A DNA stretch of 64,000 nt from contig CAWEYC010000015.1 in the NCBI GenBank assembly GCA_963813195.1, forward strand, positions 1 through 64,000, in the 5' to 3' direction. Below, piece after piece: positions 42,837 through 51,714 of this stretch. The notes under the pieces are model-generated. The model made no database searches. It was given only the letters and a program-made list of their open reading frames with translations, and was not told the origin of the DNA. Positions within the stretch are counted from its first letter, which is position 1. Every line of letters begins with the position of its first letter. The position numbers and the translations under genes were made by a program. The stretch comes from Roseiarcus sp963813195 (lineage in GTDB: Bacteria > Pseudomonadota > Alphaproteobacteria > Rhizobiales > Beijerinckiaceae).

Positions 42837-43589
42837 CTACCGCCCGCCCGCCACGTCGAGAATGGCGCCGGTGACGTAGGAGGCGGCGTCGCTGAGCAGC
42901 CAGACGACCGCCTCGGCGACTTCGGTGGCCGTTCCCGGCCGGCCGAGCGGCGTCGTCGCGCCGAGGGTGAACGCGCGATCGGGTTCGCCGCCGCTGGCGT
43001 GGATGTCGGTGTCGATCAGGCCCGGCCGGATCGCGTTGACGCGCACGCCTTCGGGCGCCAGTTCCTTGGCGAGGCCGAGCGCCAGCGTGTCGATCGCGCC
43101 CTTCGAGCCGGCGTAATCGACGTACAGGTTTGGCGAGCCGAGCCTCGCCGCGGCGGAGGATATGAGCACGATGGCGCCGCCGGCGCCGCCCAGACCCCGC
43201 GACATCCGCCGCGCCGCCTCGCGCGCGGTCAGGTAGGCCCCGAACACATTGATCTCGAACACTTTGCGCATCCGCTCGGCGCTCATGTCGACGAGCCGCG
43301 CGGCGGGCGCGACGATGCCGGCGTTGGCGACGACGCCGCGAAGGGGCCCGAGCGCGCGGGTCGCGCCCTCGAAGATCGAGGCGACGTCGTCCTCGTCGGC
43401 GACATCGCCGCGCAGCGCCACCGCCTTGCCTCCGGCGCGCGCGATCTCCTCGACGACTTCATGGGCCGCGGTCTCGTCGCGCACGTAATTGACGCCGACG
43501 GACCAGCCGCGCGCGCAGGCAAGCAGCGCCGCGGCGCGCCCGATGCCGCGCGAGGCGCCGGTGATGAGGATCGCGTTGTTGTCTGTCAT
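42837..43589 (-). CDS. SDR-family oxidoreductase
   Basis: A 250-aa short-chain dehydrogenase/reductase. The cofactor loop is ITGASRGIGRAAALLA, NAG is in VVANAGIVAPAA, the catalytic Ser in IVLISSAAARLG and the Tyr-Lys pair in YVDYAGSKGAID. The C-terminal VTGAILDVAGGR is typical of classical SDRs such as FabG-like or sugar dehydrogenases. The substrate is unknown. The rpe gene lies 13 nt upstream on the same strand, so co-transcription is likely. Confidence 0.93.
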   Translation of the reverse strand: MTDNNAILITGASRGIGRAAALLACARGWSVGVNYVRDETAAHEVVEEIARAGGKAVALRGDVADEDDVASIFEGATRALGPLRGVVANAGIVAPAARLVDMSAERMRKVFEINVFGAYLTAREAARRMSRGLGGAGGAIVLISSAAARLGSPNLYVDYAGSKGAIDTLALGLAKELAPEGVRVNAIRPGLIDTDIHASGGEPDRAFTLGATTPLGRPGTATEVAEAVVWLLSDAASYVTGAILDVAGGR

Positions 43590-43602
43590 TGCGCGACCTT
43601 AG

Positions 43603-44295
43603 CTACCCCGCCCGGCTCCGCGCAAGCGGCGCGCCCGAGGCCGCCGCGCGGATCGCCTGGATATTCGCGGCGTAGGCGGCCGGGTCGCCCTTGAACACGC
43701 CCGATCCCACGACGAGGACGTTCGCCCCCGCCCCGACCACCAGCGGCGCGGTCTCCGGCGTCATGCCGCCGTCGGTCTCGATATCGATCCTGCGACCGCC
43801 GATCATGCGTTTGATGCGCGCGATCTTTTCGACGATCGCCGGAATGAACGCCTGACCGCCGAAGCCGGGGTTGACCGTCATGACGAGAATAAGATCGACC
43901 CGATCGAGCACGTATTCGATCGCCTCTTCCGGCGTCGCGGGATTGAGCGAGACGCCCGCCTTCTTGCCGAGCGCGCGGATCGCCTGCAACGTGCGGTCGA
44001 GGTGCTTGCAGGCCTCGACATGGACAGTGATGTGGTCCGCCCCCGCCTCGGCGAAAGCCTCGAGATAGGGGTCGGCCGGCTCGATCATCAGATGGCAGTC
44101 GAAGATCTTGTCCGAATGCGGGCGCAGCGCGGAGACGACCGGCGGACCGAAGGTGATGTTGGGAACGAAATGCCCGTCCATAACGTCGAGATGGATCCAA
44201 TCCGCGCCGGCGGCGACGACGTCGGTCACCTCCTGCCCGAGCTTGGAAAAGTCGGCCGACAGAATCGACGGCGCGATGAGAACCGGTGACGTCAT
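43603..44295 (-). CDS. rpe: Ribulose-phosphate 3-epimerase
   Basis: A 230-aa TIM-barrel enzyme interconverting ribulose 5-phosphate and xylulose 5-phosphate. Signature parts are IAPSILSADFSKLGQEV, WIHLDVMDGHFVPNITFGPP (metal ligands), DCHLMIEPADPYLEAF, LVMTVNPGFGGQAFIPAI and DIETDGGMTPETAPLVV. The length is standard. Usually part of the pentose phosphate or Calvin cycle; no other cycle genes are in the window. Transcribed with the SDR gene downstream. Confidence 0.96.
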   Translation of the reverse strand: MTSPVLIAPSILSADFSKLGQEVTDVVAAGADWIHLDVMDGHFVPNITFGPPVVSALRPHSDKIFDCHLMIEPADPYLEAFAEAGADHITVHVEACKHLDRTLQAIRALGKKAGVSLNPATPEEAIEYVLDRVDLILVMTVNPGFGGQAFIPAIVEKIARIKRMIGGRRIDIETDGGMTPETAPLVVGAGANVLVVGSGVFKGDPAAYAANIQAIRAAASGAPLARSRAG

Positions 44296-44345
44296 GCGCG
44301 CTTCTCCTCTTGCTGGGCCTCGTGGCTATTGCCGCTGGTCCTCGC

Positions 44346-44930
44346 CTACCACGCCCGAAAGACGCGCGTCACCTTTTGCAGGAAGCGCGCGCGTTGCGGC
44401 GCCGTGGTGAAGTTCATGTCGTAGTGCGCGACATACTCGAAGCGCCCCTCTCGGGCCATCACCCCGCCGATGTTGTGGCGGACGAAGCGACGCGGCGGAT
44501 CGCCCTTCCGCGCAACATGGCGGCGGGCCTCGCCGTAGGTGCAAACCGCGGCGAGCCGCTTGATGTTCGAAAGCGTCGGGTGAAAGAGGTTGTTCGCGAC
44601 GATCTTGAACGCGACGCCGGGAAGAAAGACGCGCTCGAAAAAGCCGTCCAGGATCGCGGGGAGGCCGTCGAACCAGACGGGGAAGACCAGCACGAGAGCC
44701 TCGGCCGCAAGAACCCGCTCGACATAGGGGACGACCTCCGCGCGATTCTTCGAGACATCGACGTAGTTGTGGAGGGTGTCGCGCGATAGCGCCGGATCGA
44801 ATTTTTCAGCGTAGAGGTCGAGATCGTCGACCTCATGGCCGCCGGCGCGCAAAGTCTCGACGACCCGCCGGTGCAGGGCGGCGCCGAAGCTGGTCTCCAA
44901 GGGGTGCGCGAAGAGGACGAGGACGCGCAT
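44346..44930 (-). CDS. NAD(P)H-dependent flavin oxidoreductase (quinone reductase-like, flavodoxin fold)
   Basis: A 194-aa protein of the NQO1/KefF-type flavodoxin-like family. The FMN/FAD phosphate loop is LVLFAHPLETSFGAALH, followed by GHEVDDLDLYAEKFDPALS and ALVLVFPVWFDGLPAILDGF then FERVFLPGVAF, the family's core. It probably reduces quinones or other electrophiles with NAD(P)H. It sits 3 nt past the stop of the MFS gene on the same strand, which suggests co-transcription. Confidence 0.9.
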   Translation of the reverse strand: MRVLVLFAHPLETSFGAALHRRVVETLRAGGHEVDDLDLYAEKFDPALSRDTLHNYVDVSKNRAEVVPYVERVLAAEALVLVFPVWFDGLPAILDGFFERVFLPGVAFKIVANNLFHPTLSNIKRLAAVCTYGEARRHVARKGDPPRRFVRHNIGGVMAREGRFEYVAHYDMNFTTAPQRARFLQKVTRVFRAW

Positions 44931-44933
44931 CTA

Positions 44934-46580
44934 TCAGGTCCCTGCTCCGGCGGAGCTCCACGGTCTGGCGCGCCGGGGGCGCTCGGGCGCGACGAGACGT
45001 TCGACCCGCCTCGGTTCGGTCAGCAGGCCGAGAACCCGATCCTCGATCATCCGATCCGCCTTGGTGACGCGCTCACGAAGATGCAGGTATTCGAGCCAGG
45101 ACTCGATCAGAAACGCCTCGACGAAGCGGTCCTGAACGGCGGAATCTTCGAAGACCCGCCAGGCGAACGCGCCGTCGCGTTTGCGCTCACGCCCAACCTC
45201 GTCGAGCGCAATGAGAAACTCGGAGCGGTTCTTCGCCTCGACCCGGTATTCAACGGTCACCATGACCGGTCCTTGATCGTTCTCGACCTTCCAGCCGAAC
45301 TTCAGAACTGGCCAGTGCATTGAAGGGGTGAGGTCGATTCCGGCAGCGGTCTGCAACTTCCAGCGCCAAGTCAGGGGGATGGCGAGAATCGCGCCGGCCG
45401 CCGCCAGGAAAAGCGCCATCGGAATGCTGGCAACGGCCGCAAGTTCGCCCCACACCGCGCTGGAGAATGTCGTCGCGCCGAAAATGACGGTCAGCAAGAT
45501 CGCCAGCCCGCGTCCCCTGACCCAGTCGGGAAGCGCGTCCTGGGCGGACACGTAGAGGGTAGCAAGAATGACGACCCACGACCCGCCGGCGACGACGCTG
45601 GCGCAAAGAGCGACTAAGGGCTCCCGCGCCAGCCCAAAGAGGACGAGAGCGATCGCCGTTCCCACCGTCCCGACCGCGACGACGCGATCCGGCCCGAGCC
45701 TGCGCTTGAGCCAGTTGAGCGCGAAGGAGCCGCCGATCGCGCCGACGCTGATCGCGCAAAGCAGAATGCCGTACATTTCCGGCCCCTCGGACATCCGCTG
45801 GCGAGCGATGACCGGGAGAACCGCCAAATAAGCGCTGGCGAAGGGATAAACCGCGACGGTGCGGACCAATGTCGCGCGCAGATGAGGATTGTTGGCCGCA
45901 TGGCGAAGGCCGGTGCGTATCGCGCTGGTCAACCGCTCCGCCGGCAAGGTCTCGCCGCTCCGGTGGGGCGCGCGCCACCAAAGCAGTCCCGCGGCCGCCG
46001 CCAGGTTGACGGCGGCGAAGACCCAGAACGGGGCCGACAGACCCAACGCGGCGATCGCAAGACCCCCGAGGGGAGGGCCGACGGCGCGGCTCAGATTGTA
46101 GCCGATGGTGTTGGCGGCGGTGGCGCTATCCAGTTCCGACCTCGGCACGAGAAGCGGAATGATCGACAGCCACGCCGGCGCGTTCAGCGCCCAGGCCACG
46201 CTCAAGATGAAAGTCGTCACCAGCAACGCGACGGGCGTCGCCATGCCCAGGTACACGACCGAAGCAAAGACGGTCATCAGTGCGGCAATAACGACCGAGT
46301 TGGCGACGAGAAAACGCCGGGCGTCGATGATGTCTGCGAGCGCGCCAGCCGGCAGGGTGAACAGAAACATCGGCAGACTTCCGGCCACCTGCACCATCGA
46401 AACGGCAAACGGGTCCGGGTTCAAACTCGTCATCAGCCAACCCGACGCGGTGTCGTTAATCGCGATCCCGATCAGGGCGAGCGTGTTGGCGGTCCAAACG
46501 ACGGCGAAAGCAGGGTGACTGAAGGCCCCCCCTGGGGATTGGCCGGGCTCGATTGCAGTCGCTACCGGATTCGGGTCCAT
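44934..46580 (-). CDS. MFS_3-family exporter with C-terminal ABM-like domain, paralogue 1
   Basis: A protein of about 548 aa. Residues about 25-430 form a 12-helix major-facilitator transporter close to the enterobactin-exporter/MFS_3 group (GWLMTSLNPDPFAVSMVQVA, LFTLPAGALADIIDARRFL, LPAERLTSAIRTGLRHAANN). The last 110 residues are a soluble ferredoxin-like alpha/beta domain (VMVTVEYRVEAKNRSEFLIA, ESWLEYLHLRERVTKADR) like antibiotic-biosynthesis-monooxygenase domains. ATG 46580 is preferred; the frame extends to 46697. A close paralogue is encoded at 49332. The substrate is unknown. Confidence 0.88.
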   Translation of the reverse strand: MDPNPVATAIEPGQSPGGAFSHPAFAVVWTANTLALIGIAINDTASGWLMTSLNPDPFAVSMVQVAGSLPMFLFTLPAGALADIIDARRFLVANSVVIAALMTVFASVVYLGMATPVALLVTTFILSVAWALNAPAWLSIIPLLVPRSELDSATAANTIGYNLSRAVGPPLGGLAIAALGLSAPFWVFAAVNLAAAAGLLWWRAPHRSGETLPAERLTSAIRTGLRHAANNPHLRATLVRTVAVYPFASAYLAVLPVIARQRMSEGPEMYGILLCAISVGAIGGSFALNWLKRRLGPDRVVAVGTVGTAIALVLFGLAREPLVALCASVVAGGSWVVILATLYVSAQDALPDWVRGRGLAILLTVIFGATTFSSAVWGELAAVASIPMALFLAAAGAILAIPLTWRWKLQTAAGIDLTPSMHWPVLKFGWKVENDQGPVMVTVEYRVEAKNRSEFLIALDEVGRERKRDGAFAWRVFEDSAVQDRFVEAFLIESWLEYLHLRERVTKADRMIEDRVLGLLTEPRRVERLVAPERPRRARPWSSAGAGT

Positions 46581-46719
46581 GCTCACGCCAATCTCGGCGT
46601 CTTCCGCCGACCGCCGAGTCGCCCGCGCTTCGACCGGCTGGGCTCCCGCAGGACGATCCCGGTCCCCGCGCTTACGACCCCCCTTTGCTGGCGTCAATGT
46701 GAGGGGTCCGAATTCTCGA

Positions 46720-47550
46720 TCAATGCGACAACAGCGCGAATCGATCCCACCGCATCAACAAATCTTTCGTCACGCCGCCAAAAACCCATTCCCGCAGACT
46801 GCCGTGTCCGAACGCTCCCGCGACCAGCAGGTCCGCGCCCTGCGCCTGCGCGATCGCCGTCAGCTCGCCCACCTCGTCGCCCGTCGAGGGCGCCGCGATG
46901 GGCTCCGCAACGACCCCATGGCGATCGAGCCACGCGACGACATCCTCGAGATGAAAACGCGTCGCCTCCAACTCGGCTTCGCCGACGGTCGCGACGACCG
47001 CCACGCTGGCCGCGGCTTTCAGCAGCGGCAGAGCGTCGAGGATGGCGCGGCGCGACTCCGGCGCCTCTTTCCAGGCGACGACAGCGCGGCCGAACGCGAA
47101 ATGCCGCAGCGCCGCCGGCGCCACGAGAACGGGTCGCCCGGCCCGCATTACGAGATCGCCGACATCGAAGCCGGTCGAGGGATCGGACAACGAACCGCCG
47201 CGATCGAACTCGGTTATGACGAGGTCGGCGCTTCGCGCCTCGTTCGCGATGTACTCGGACAAGCGGCCGAACTCCATCTTCGCACGCCAGTGCAGGTCCC
47301 TCGCGCGTCCGATAAGGGCATTGCGAAATACGGCCTCCAGACTCTCGGCCTCGTCCTCGAATCCCTCCTCGTCTTGCGCGATGAGTTCCTCGGGAACCCG
47401 GCCGGCGCTGAACATGAATTGCATCGGCTGCCGAGTTGCGACGCCGATCACGCTGGCCTGAAATCGCTCCGCCAGCGCCGCCGTAACCCCGAGAAGAGCG
47501 GCGTTCGAACGCCCGAGCCGCAAACACGCCATCAAGGCCGAAAAGGTCAC
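46720..47550 (-). CDS. Universal stress protein with two Usp domains
   Basis: A 276-aa tandem universal stress protein. Domain 1 covers about residues 1-140 (FSALMACLRLGRSNAALLGV, NEARSADLVITEFDRGG) and domain 2 about 150-276 (RAVVAWKEAPESRRAILDAL, AQGADLLVAGAFGHGSLREW). The ATP-binding pattern G-x2-G-x9-G/S-T is present in GAFGHGSLREWVFGGVTKDL, so nucleotide binding is likely. GTG 47550 follows GAGAG; the frame is open to 47760 but overlaps folE. An FNR/FixK-type box lies 85 nt upstream, consistent with induction at low oxygen, common for such genes in alphaproteobacteria. Confidence 0.88.
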   Translation of the reverse strand: MTFSALMACLRLGRSNAALLGVTAALAERFQASVIGVATRQPMQFMFSAGRVPEELIAQDEEGFEDEAESLEAVFRNALIGRARDLHWRAKMEFGRLSEYIANEARSADLVITEFDRGGSLSDPSTGFDVGDLVMRAGRPVLVAPAALRHFAFGRAVVAWKEAPESRRAILDALPLLKAAASVAVVATVGEAELEATRFHLEDVVAWLDRHGVVAEPIAAPSTGDEVGELTAIAQAQGADLLVAGAFGHGSLREWVFGGVTKDLLMRWDRFALLSH

Positions 47551-47634
47551 AGCCAAGCTCTCATCATGCGGAATCGGTCCGGAGTTCCGAGGGATCGGCG
47601 GCGAAACATGTGCGCCACGGCCGGCCTCGGCGAA

Positions 47635-47648
47635 TTGATCTGCGTCAA
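47635..47648. promoter_or_regulatory. FNR/FixK-type binding site
   Basis: TTGATCTGCGTCAA matches the consensus TTGAT-N4-ATCAA at nine of ten fixed positions. It lies in the 200-nt divergent region between the universal stress gene and folE. Its placement 85 nt from the stress-protein start and 103 nt from folE would allow activation of either. No FNR-family regulator gene is in the window. Confidence 0.68.
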
Positions 47649-47750
47649 CGATCCATCTCCTCGCGTGGGCGGCGCCGCGAAGTTGACGCGAACCGAGCCG
47701 GGCGGCTACAGGTTTCCAGCCTAGCCTTGACGCAGGCGAGGATTTGAAAA

Positions 47751-48398
47751 ATGTCCGCAAAAGTCAACGCCACGTTGGTTGAACAATCCGCGAGCCTGCG
47801 CGGCGCCGATCTCGATCCGGCGGCGCCGAGCGACGCCGAGGCGGAGACCGCCTTTCGCGACATCCTTCGCTGGATTGGCGAGGATCCCGATCGAGACGGC
47901 CTGCGGGACACGCCGAAGCGGCTCGTCCGGGCGTTTCGCGAGTACTTCTGCGGATACGACGAGGAGCCGGAAGACGTTCTCAGAAAGACGTTCGAAGAGG
48001 TCGACGGCTACGACGAGATGATCGTGCTGCGCGGCGTTCCCTTTGAAAGTCACTGCGAGCACCACGTCGCGCCCATCATCGGACGCGCCTGGGTCGGCTA
48101 CGTCCCCGGCCGACGCGTCGTCGGCATCTCGAAACTGGCCCGCGTCGTCGAGATTTACTCGAAGCGCCTTCAAATCCAGGAGCGGCTGACGGCGCAGATC
48201 GCCAACACGATCGAGAGCGTGCTTCAGCCGCGCGGCGTCGCCGTCGTGATCAAGGCGGCGCATCATTGCATGATGAGCCGCGGCATCCGCAAGCGGGGAA
48301 CGGATCTCGTGACCAGCCGAATGCTTGGCTGCTTCCGCGATCAGCCCATGACCCGCGGGGAGTTCCTGTCGCTGGTCAACTCGGAGGCGGAAGCCTGA
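47751..48398 (+). CDS. folE: GTP cyclohydrolase I
   Basis: A 215-aa enzyme converting GTP to dihydroneopterin triphosphate, the first step to folate and pterins. Zinc and active-site residues are seen in PFESHCEHHVAPIIGRAWVG and KAAHHCMMSRGIRKRGT; VGISKLARVVEIYSKRLQIQ and ERLTAQIANTIESVL are also characteristic. The first 35 residues are a variable extension. ATG 47751 has a weak site. It diverges from the universal stress gene and is convergent (4 nt) with an exported protein gene. Confidence 0.96.
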   Translation: MSAKVNATLVEQSASLRGADLDPAAPSDAEAETAFRDILRWIGEDPDRDGLRDTPKRLVRAFREYFCGYDEEPEDVLRKTFEEVDGYDEMIVLRGVPFESHCEHHVAPIIGRAWVGYVPGRRVVGISKLARVVEIYSKRLQIQERLTAQIANTIESVLQPRGVAVVIKAAHHCMMSRGIRKRGTDLVTSRMLGCFRDQPMTRGEFLSLVNSEAEA

Positions 48399-48402
48399 CC
48401 CG

Positions 48403-49029
48403 TCACGGCGTCTTCGGCGCGTCGACGTCCCGCTCGAGCGTCTGAAACGCCTTGAGAATCGCCGCGCGCGACTTCGCGTCCTGGATGTAGAGGTCGGTCC
48501 AGTCCTTCGATGATTTGGCGCCCATATAGTCGGACTGAATGCATTTCCCGGACTTGCAATTGAAGATGATCCCGATTGCGGGATCGCCGTCGATGGTGAA
48601 TGCGGAACTGTCGCGTCGCTCCGACACCTCGACCTCGTCGAACCAAAACACTGCCTCATGCGCGCCTTGAGCCGTCAGGGCATTGTTGTTGTATTCGAAA
48701 ATCGCCTCGTCCATCGACGTGCGGAGCCGATGCGTCGCCTTGTCGCGTTCGAAGCGAATCGTCTTCATGATCCACTGCGTCTCGACGCTGCTGCCATTCG
48801 AGCGATATCTCGGGTTGGCCGCGGTCGCGATGGGAAGATATCGCATCAGAAAGGCCTCCGCCTCCTCCACCGAGGCGAATTCAGGATTTTCCGTCAGAGA
48901 TCGCGCTCCATCCGACATCGAAACCTCCATTCCGACTTCGCTATGCGCCAGTCCCAAAGGAAGCATCGCCGCCATACCAGCCGAAACGCTCCACAGAACC
49001 GCGAGACGAGGGCCAGTCCAGCGTTTCAT
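48403..49029 (-). CDS. Exported protein of unknown function
   Basis: A 208-aa protein, not recognised. Residues 1-28 are a signal peptide (KRWTGPRLAVLW then GMAAMLPLGLAHS). The mature part has NPEFASVEEAEAFLMRYLPI, ETQWIMKTIRFERDKATHRL, SMDEAIFEYNNNALTAQG and IIFNCKSGKCIQSDYM with a Cys pair that may be disulfide-bonded in the periplasm. ATG 49029 is chosen for the signal peptide; the frame runs to 49275 but that extension is Arg/Pro-rich. It ends 4 nt from folE (convergent) and diverges from the second MFS exporter. Confidence 0.78.
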   Translation of the reverse strand: MKRWTGPRLAVLWSVSAGMAAMLPLGLAHSEVGMEVSMSDGARSLTENPEFASVEEAEAFLMRYLPIATAANPRYRSNGSSVETQWIMKTIRFERDKATHRLRTSMDEAIFEYNNNALTAQGAHEAVFWFDEVEVSERRDSSAFTIDGDPAIGIIFNCKSGKCIQSDYMGAKSSKDWTDLYIQDAKSRAAILKAFQTLERDVDAPKTP

Positions 49030-49331
49030 TCGGCAAAGGGTCTCCGTCTCGAGCGGCGCGGGCGCCATCCGGGGGTCTGGAGCCCGCGGACGGATACACC
49101 ATATTATAGCAAATTCGAGCCTCGTCGACCGCCGGTTCCCATATGCGCCGGGCGCGAGGGCGCGTCGCCGAGAGGTTGGACGGCGCAAAATTGTGCTAAG
49201 TTTGCGTCCCCATCGCCTGCTAGCGTCAATCACGTTCCATTGAGGCAACTTGAAAGCGCCGTCCGGCGGAGCCATCTGTGCGATCCCAAAAGTTTCGAGT
49301 CGTCCCCGGGGGACGACTCGGGGAGACTGAC
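49030..49331. promoter_or_regulatory. Divergent promoter region with a 25-bp perfect palindrome
   Basis: About 300 nt separate the exported-protein gene from the second MFS gene. At 49296-49320 two 12-bp arms (CGAGTCGTCCCC and its exact complement) flank a single G. The element ends 11 nt before TTG 49332, close to the GGGGAGA ribosome site. It can act as an operator or as an mRNA hairpin blocking translation. Confidence 0.65.
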
Positions 49332-50990
49332 TTGAGCGCCGAACTCGATGCCTCCGACTACGCTCGGACCCGCTGGGGTCCTTTCGACAGTCCGGCCTTC
49401 ACCATCATTTTGATCGCCAGCACAGTCGCCAACATCGGCATCGCGATCTTCGATACCTCCTCGGCATGGTTGATGACCAGCCTCAACGCCGACCCCATGG
49501 CCGTGTCGACCGTGCAGATCGCGACGACGCTGCCGATGTTTCTTTTGACCTTGCCCGCCGGAGCGCTGGCGGACATCGTCGACGCGCGCCGGTTGTTGAT
49601 TGCCGTCGAGATCGCCGTCACCGTCGTGTCCGCCGCCTTCGCCGCGCTGGTGTCCTCCGGCCTCGAGACGCCGATCGCCTTGTTGGCGACGACCTTCATG
49701 CTCGGCGTGGGCGGCGCATTGGCCGCCCCGGCCTGGCTCAAGATCACCCCGCTCCTGGTGTCCACGCGCAACCTTGGCGGCGCGGTGGCGGCCAATGGCG
49801 CGGCTTACAACCTCAGCCGAGCCATCGGGCCGACGCTCGGCGGCTTCGCCATCGGCGGCCTCGGCATCGAATCGCCTTTTTGGGTCTTCAGCGCCAGCAA
49901 TCTCGGCCTAATCGCCGCCTTGATGTGGTGGCGTGCGCCGCGCAAGGTCGCTGAAAGCCTGCCGGCCGAGCGTCTGACGAGCGCGATCCGAACCGGCCTT
50001 CGCTACGCCGCAAACAATCGCTTCTTCGGCGCGACGATGATTCGCGCGATCGCGTTCTTTCCGTTCGCCAGCGCCTATTGGGCGTTGCTGCCTCTCGTCG
50101 CGCGCAGTCAGATGAACAACGGACCTGAGGTCTATGGCGCGTTGCTGGGCGCCATCGGTCTCGGCGCCATTGGCAGTTCCTTCGCACTGAACTGGCTGAA
50201 GGCCGAACTCGGGCCCGACCGTCTTATGATTCTGGGATCGCTGGGCAGCGCCTTGGCTCTCGTCCTGTTCGCGTTCGCTCGCGAACCGGGCATCGCTTTC
50301 CTCGCCAGCCTCATCGCGGGCGCTTCGTGGATCGTCGTGATGGCCTGCCTGTTCGTTTCCGTCCAGGTCGCCCTGCCCGATTGGGTTCGCGGTCGCGGGC
50401 TTGCGATCTTCCTCACCGTACACTTCGGCGCGATGACGCTGGGAAGCGCGATCTGGGGCCGGGTCGCCAGCGACGAGGGGCTTTCCATCGCGCTTCTCGC
50501 GGCCGCCGCCGGGACCCTGCTGGCCATCCCGCTAGCCTGGCGCTGGAAGCTCCAGGCTGCCGCCGGGCTCGATCTTTCCCCGTCGATGCATTGGCGCACG
50601 CCCGTCTTCGCGCGACCGGTGGAACCGGACCAAGGGCCGGTCCTCGTCACCGTCGAATATCGCGTCGCCAAGGACAATTGCGCCGCTTTTCTCGGCGCGA
50701 TCGACGAGATCGGACGCGAGCGCAAGCGCGACGGCGCCTTCGCGTGGGGCATCTTCGAGGACGCCGCCGAAAGCGGGCGCTTCCTCGAGACGTTCCTGAT
50801 CGAATCCTGGTTGGAGTTGAGACATTTGCGCGAGCGTGTGACAAATGCCGACCGAATGCTGGAGGAAGAAATCCGGGAACTGCTCGCCGAACCGGCCAAA
50901 GTCACCATCCTGACAGCTTCCGCGCGGACGCGCCGCTCCGGCAGGAGACCCCAGTTCAAGCTGCAAGCGCCGACAACGCCGTCGATTTAG
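49332..50990 (+). CDS. MFS_3-family exporter with C-terminal ABM-like domain, paralogue 2
   Basis: A paralogue of the protein at 44934-46580, about 552 aa. The transporter part has AWLMTSLNADPMAVSTVQIA, LLTLPAGALADIVDARRLL and LPAERLTSAIRTGLRYAANN. The C-terminal soluble part has VLVTVEYRVAKDNCAAFLGA and ESWLELRHLRERVTNADRM. Start uncertain: GTG 49278 is in frame, but TTG 49332 lies after GGGGAGA and just beyond a 25-bp palindrome, and the extra N-terminal residues have no counterpart in the paralogue. The two share most residues by eye and flank the usp-folE pair. Substrate unknown. Confidence 0.86.
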   Translation: MSAELDASDYARTRWGPFDSPAFTIILIASTVANIGIAIFDTSSAWLMTSLNADPMAVSTVQIATTLPMFLLTLPAGALADIVDARRLLIAVEIAVTVVSAAFAALVSSGLETPIALLATTFMLGVGGALAAPAWLKITPLLVSTRNLGGAVAANGAAYNLSRAIGPTLGGFAIGGLGIESPFWVFSASNLGLIAALMWWRAPRKVAESLPAERLTSAIRTGLRYAANNRFFGATMIRAIAFFPFASAYWALLPLVARSQMNNGPEVYGALLGAIGLGAIGSSFALNWLKAELGPDRLMILGSLGSALALVLFAFAREPGIAFLASLIAGASWIVVMACLFVSVQVALPDWVRGRGLAIFLTVHFGAMTLGSAIWGRVASDEGLSIALLAAAAGTLLAIPLAWRWKLQAAAGLDLSPSMHWRTPVFARPVEPDQGPVLVTVEYRVAKDNCAAFLGAIDEIGRERKRDGAFAWGIFEDAAESGRFLETFLIESWLELRHLRERVTNADRMLEEEIRELLAEPAKVTILTASARTRRSGRRPQFKLQAPTTPSI

Positions 50991-51058
50991 TGAATGAGAT
51001 CCGTCGCTTCGTCTTTGAGCGAGCCGTCCGGTGGTAGAAGCGCAACTCGTCCGCGATT

Positions 51059-51358
51059 TCAGACCAGATCGAGACGCACTTTGCGCCCGAGCATTTCGGC
51101 GGCGCGCTGGAGTGTGGCGAGGGTCACGTTTCCGTCGGTCGGATCGAGGAGGCGCGCGATTTGGCTGCGACTCGTCCCCATACGTTCGGCAAGGCGCTTA
51201 CGCGAAAGCTTCTGGTCTTTCATCGCCTGCTCGATCTGCCAAGCGAGCACCTCTTTGATGGCGACTGCCTGGAAGGCCTCGCGCGTCCCTTGCTCGCCGA
51301 GAAACTCGTCGAGGGTCGTCAATCCTTCCGTGCTGCGCAGCTTTTTCGTCGCGCTCAT
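51059..51358 (-). CDS. higA: HigA-type XRE antitoxin
   Basis: A 99-aa helix-turn-helix antitoxin. The DNA-binding motif is LSRKRLAERMGTSRSQIARL, ending with TLATLQRAAEMLGRKVRLDL. The N-terminus is charged (TKKLRSTEGLTTLDEFL). ATG 51358 has GGGAG 6 nt upstream and overlaps the toxin stop; an in-frame ATG at 51370 is less likely. It follows the toxin gene, the usual HigBA order, and probably represses the shared promoter. Confidence 0.9.
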   Translation of the reverse strand: MSATKKLRSTEGLTTLDEFLGEQGTREAFQAVAIKEVLAWQIEQAMKDQKLSRKRLAERMGTSRSQIARLLDPTDGNVTLATLQRAAEMLGRKVRLDLV

Positions 51359-51714
51359 CTTGGCTCCCATCGGAATTCTCGTTTGCGCCTGCGCGCCGTC
51401 GCCAATTCGGCCGAAGGCGTCTTTTGGGTCTTCTTGATGATCCCATGCAGAGCCAGAATTCGGCCCTCGGAGACGCAAATAAACACTCGAGCAATGCGAT
51501 TGCTCGTCAACGAGCTTCGCACTTCCCAAAGCCCGTCGCCCAAAGGGCGGCACAATGGCATCCCAACAGGCCAACGAAACTGGACGCGCATGAGGTCCTG
51601 GCCAACAATGGTGCGATCGTCTTCATTCAAGTCGCGCAGCCAGTCCCGGACCACCTCAATGCCGGCGTCGGTCCGATAGAACACAACGGGAAGCTTGCGC
51701 GGCGATCCGTTCAT
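51355..51714 (-). CDS. higB: HigB/Gp49-type toxin (RelE superfamily, phage-derived Gp49-like)
   Basis: A 119-aa mRNA-cleaving toxin of the phage Gp49-like (DUF891) family. Typical parts are VVFYRTDAGIEVVRDWLRDL, PLCRPLGDGLWEVRSSLTS, RIARVFICVSEGRILALHGI and IKKTQKTPSAELATARRRK with the catalytic Lys/Arg residues. It overlaps the antitoxin gene by ATGA. The frame is intact, so the pair is probably functional. It lies just after the second MFS gene, convergent with it. Confidence 0.9.
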   Translation of the reverse strand: MNGSPRKLPVVFYRTDAGIEVVRDWLRDLNEDDRTIVGQDLMRVQFRWPVGMPLCRPLGDGLWEVRSSLTSNRIARVFICVSEGRILALHGIIKKTQKTPSAELATARRRKREFRWEPR

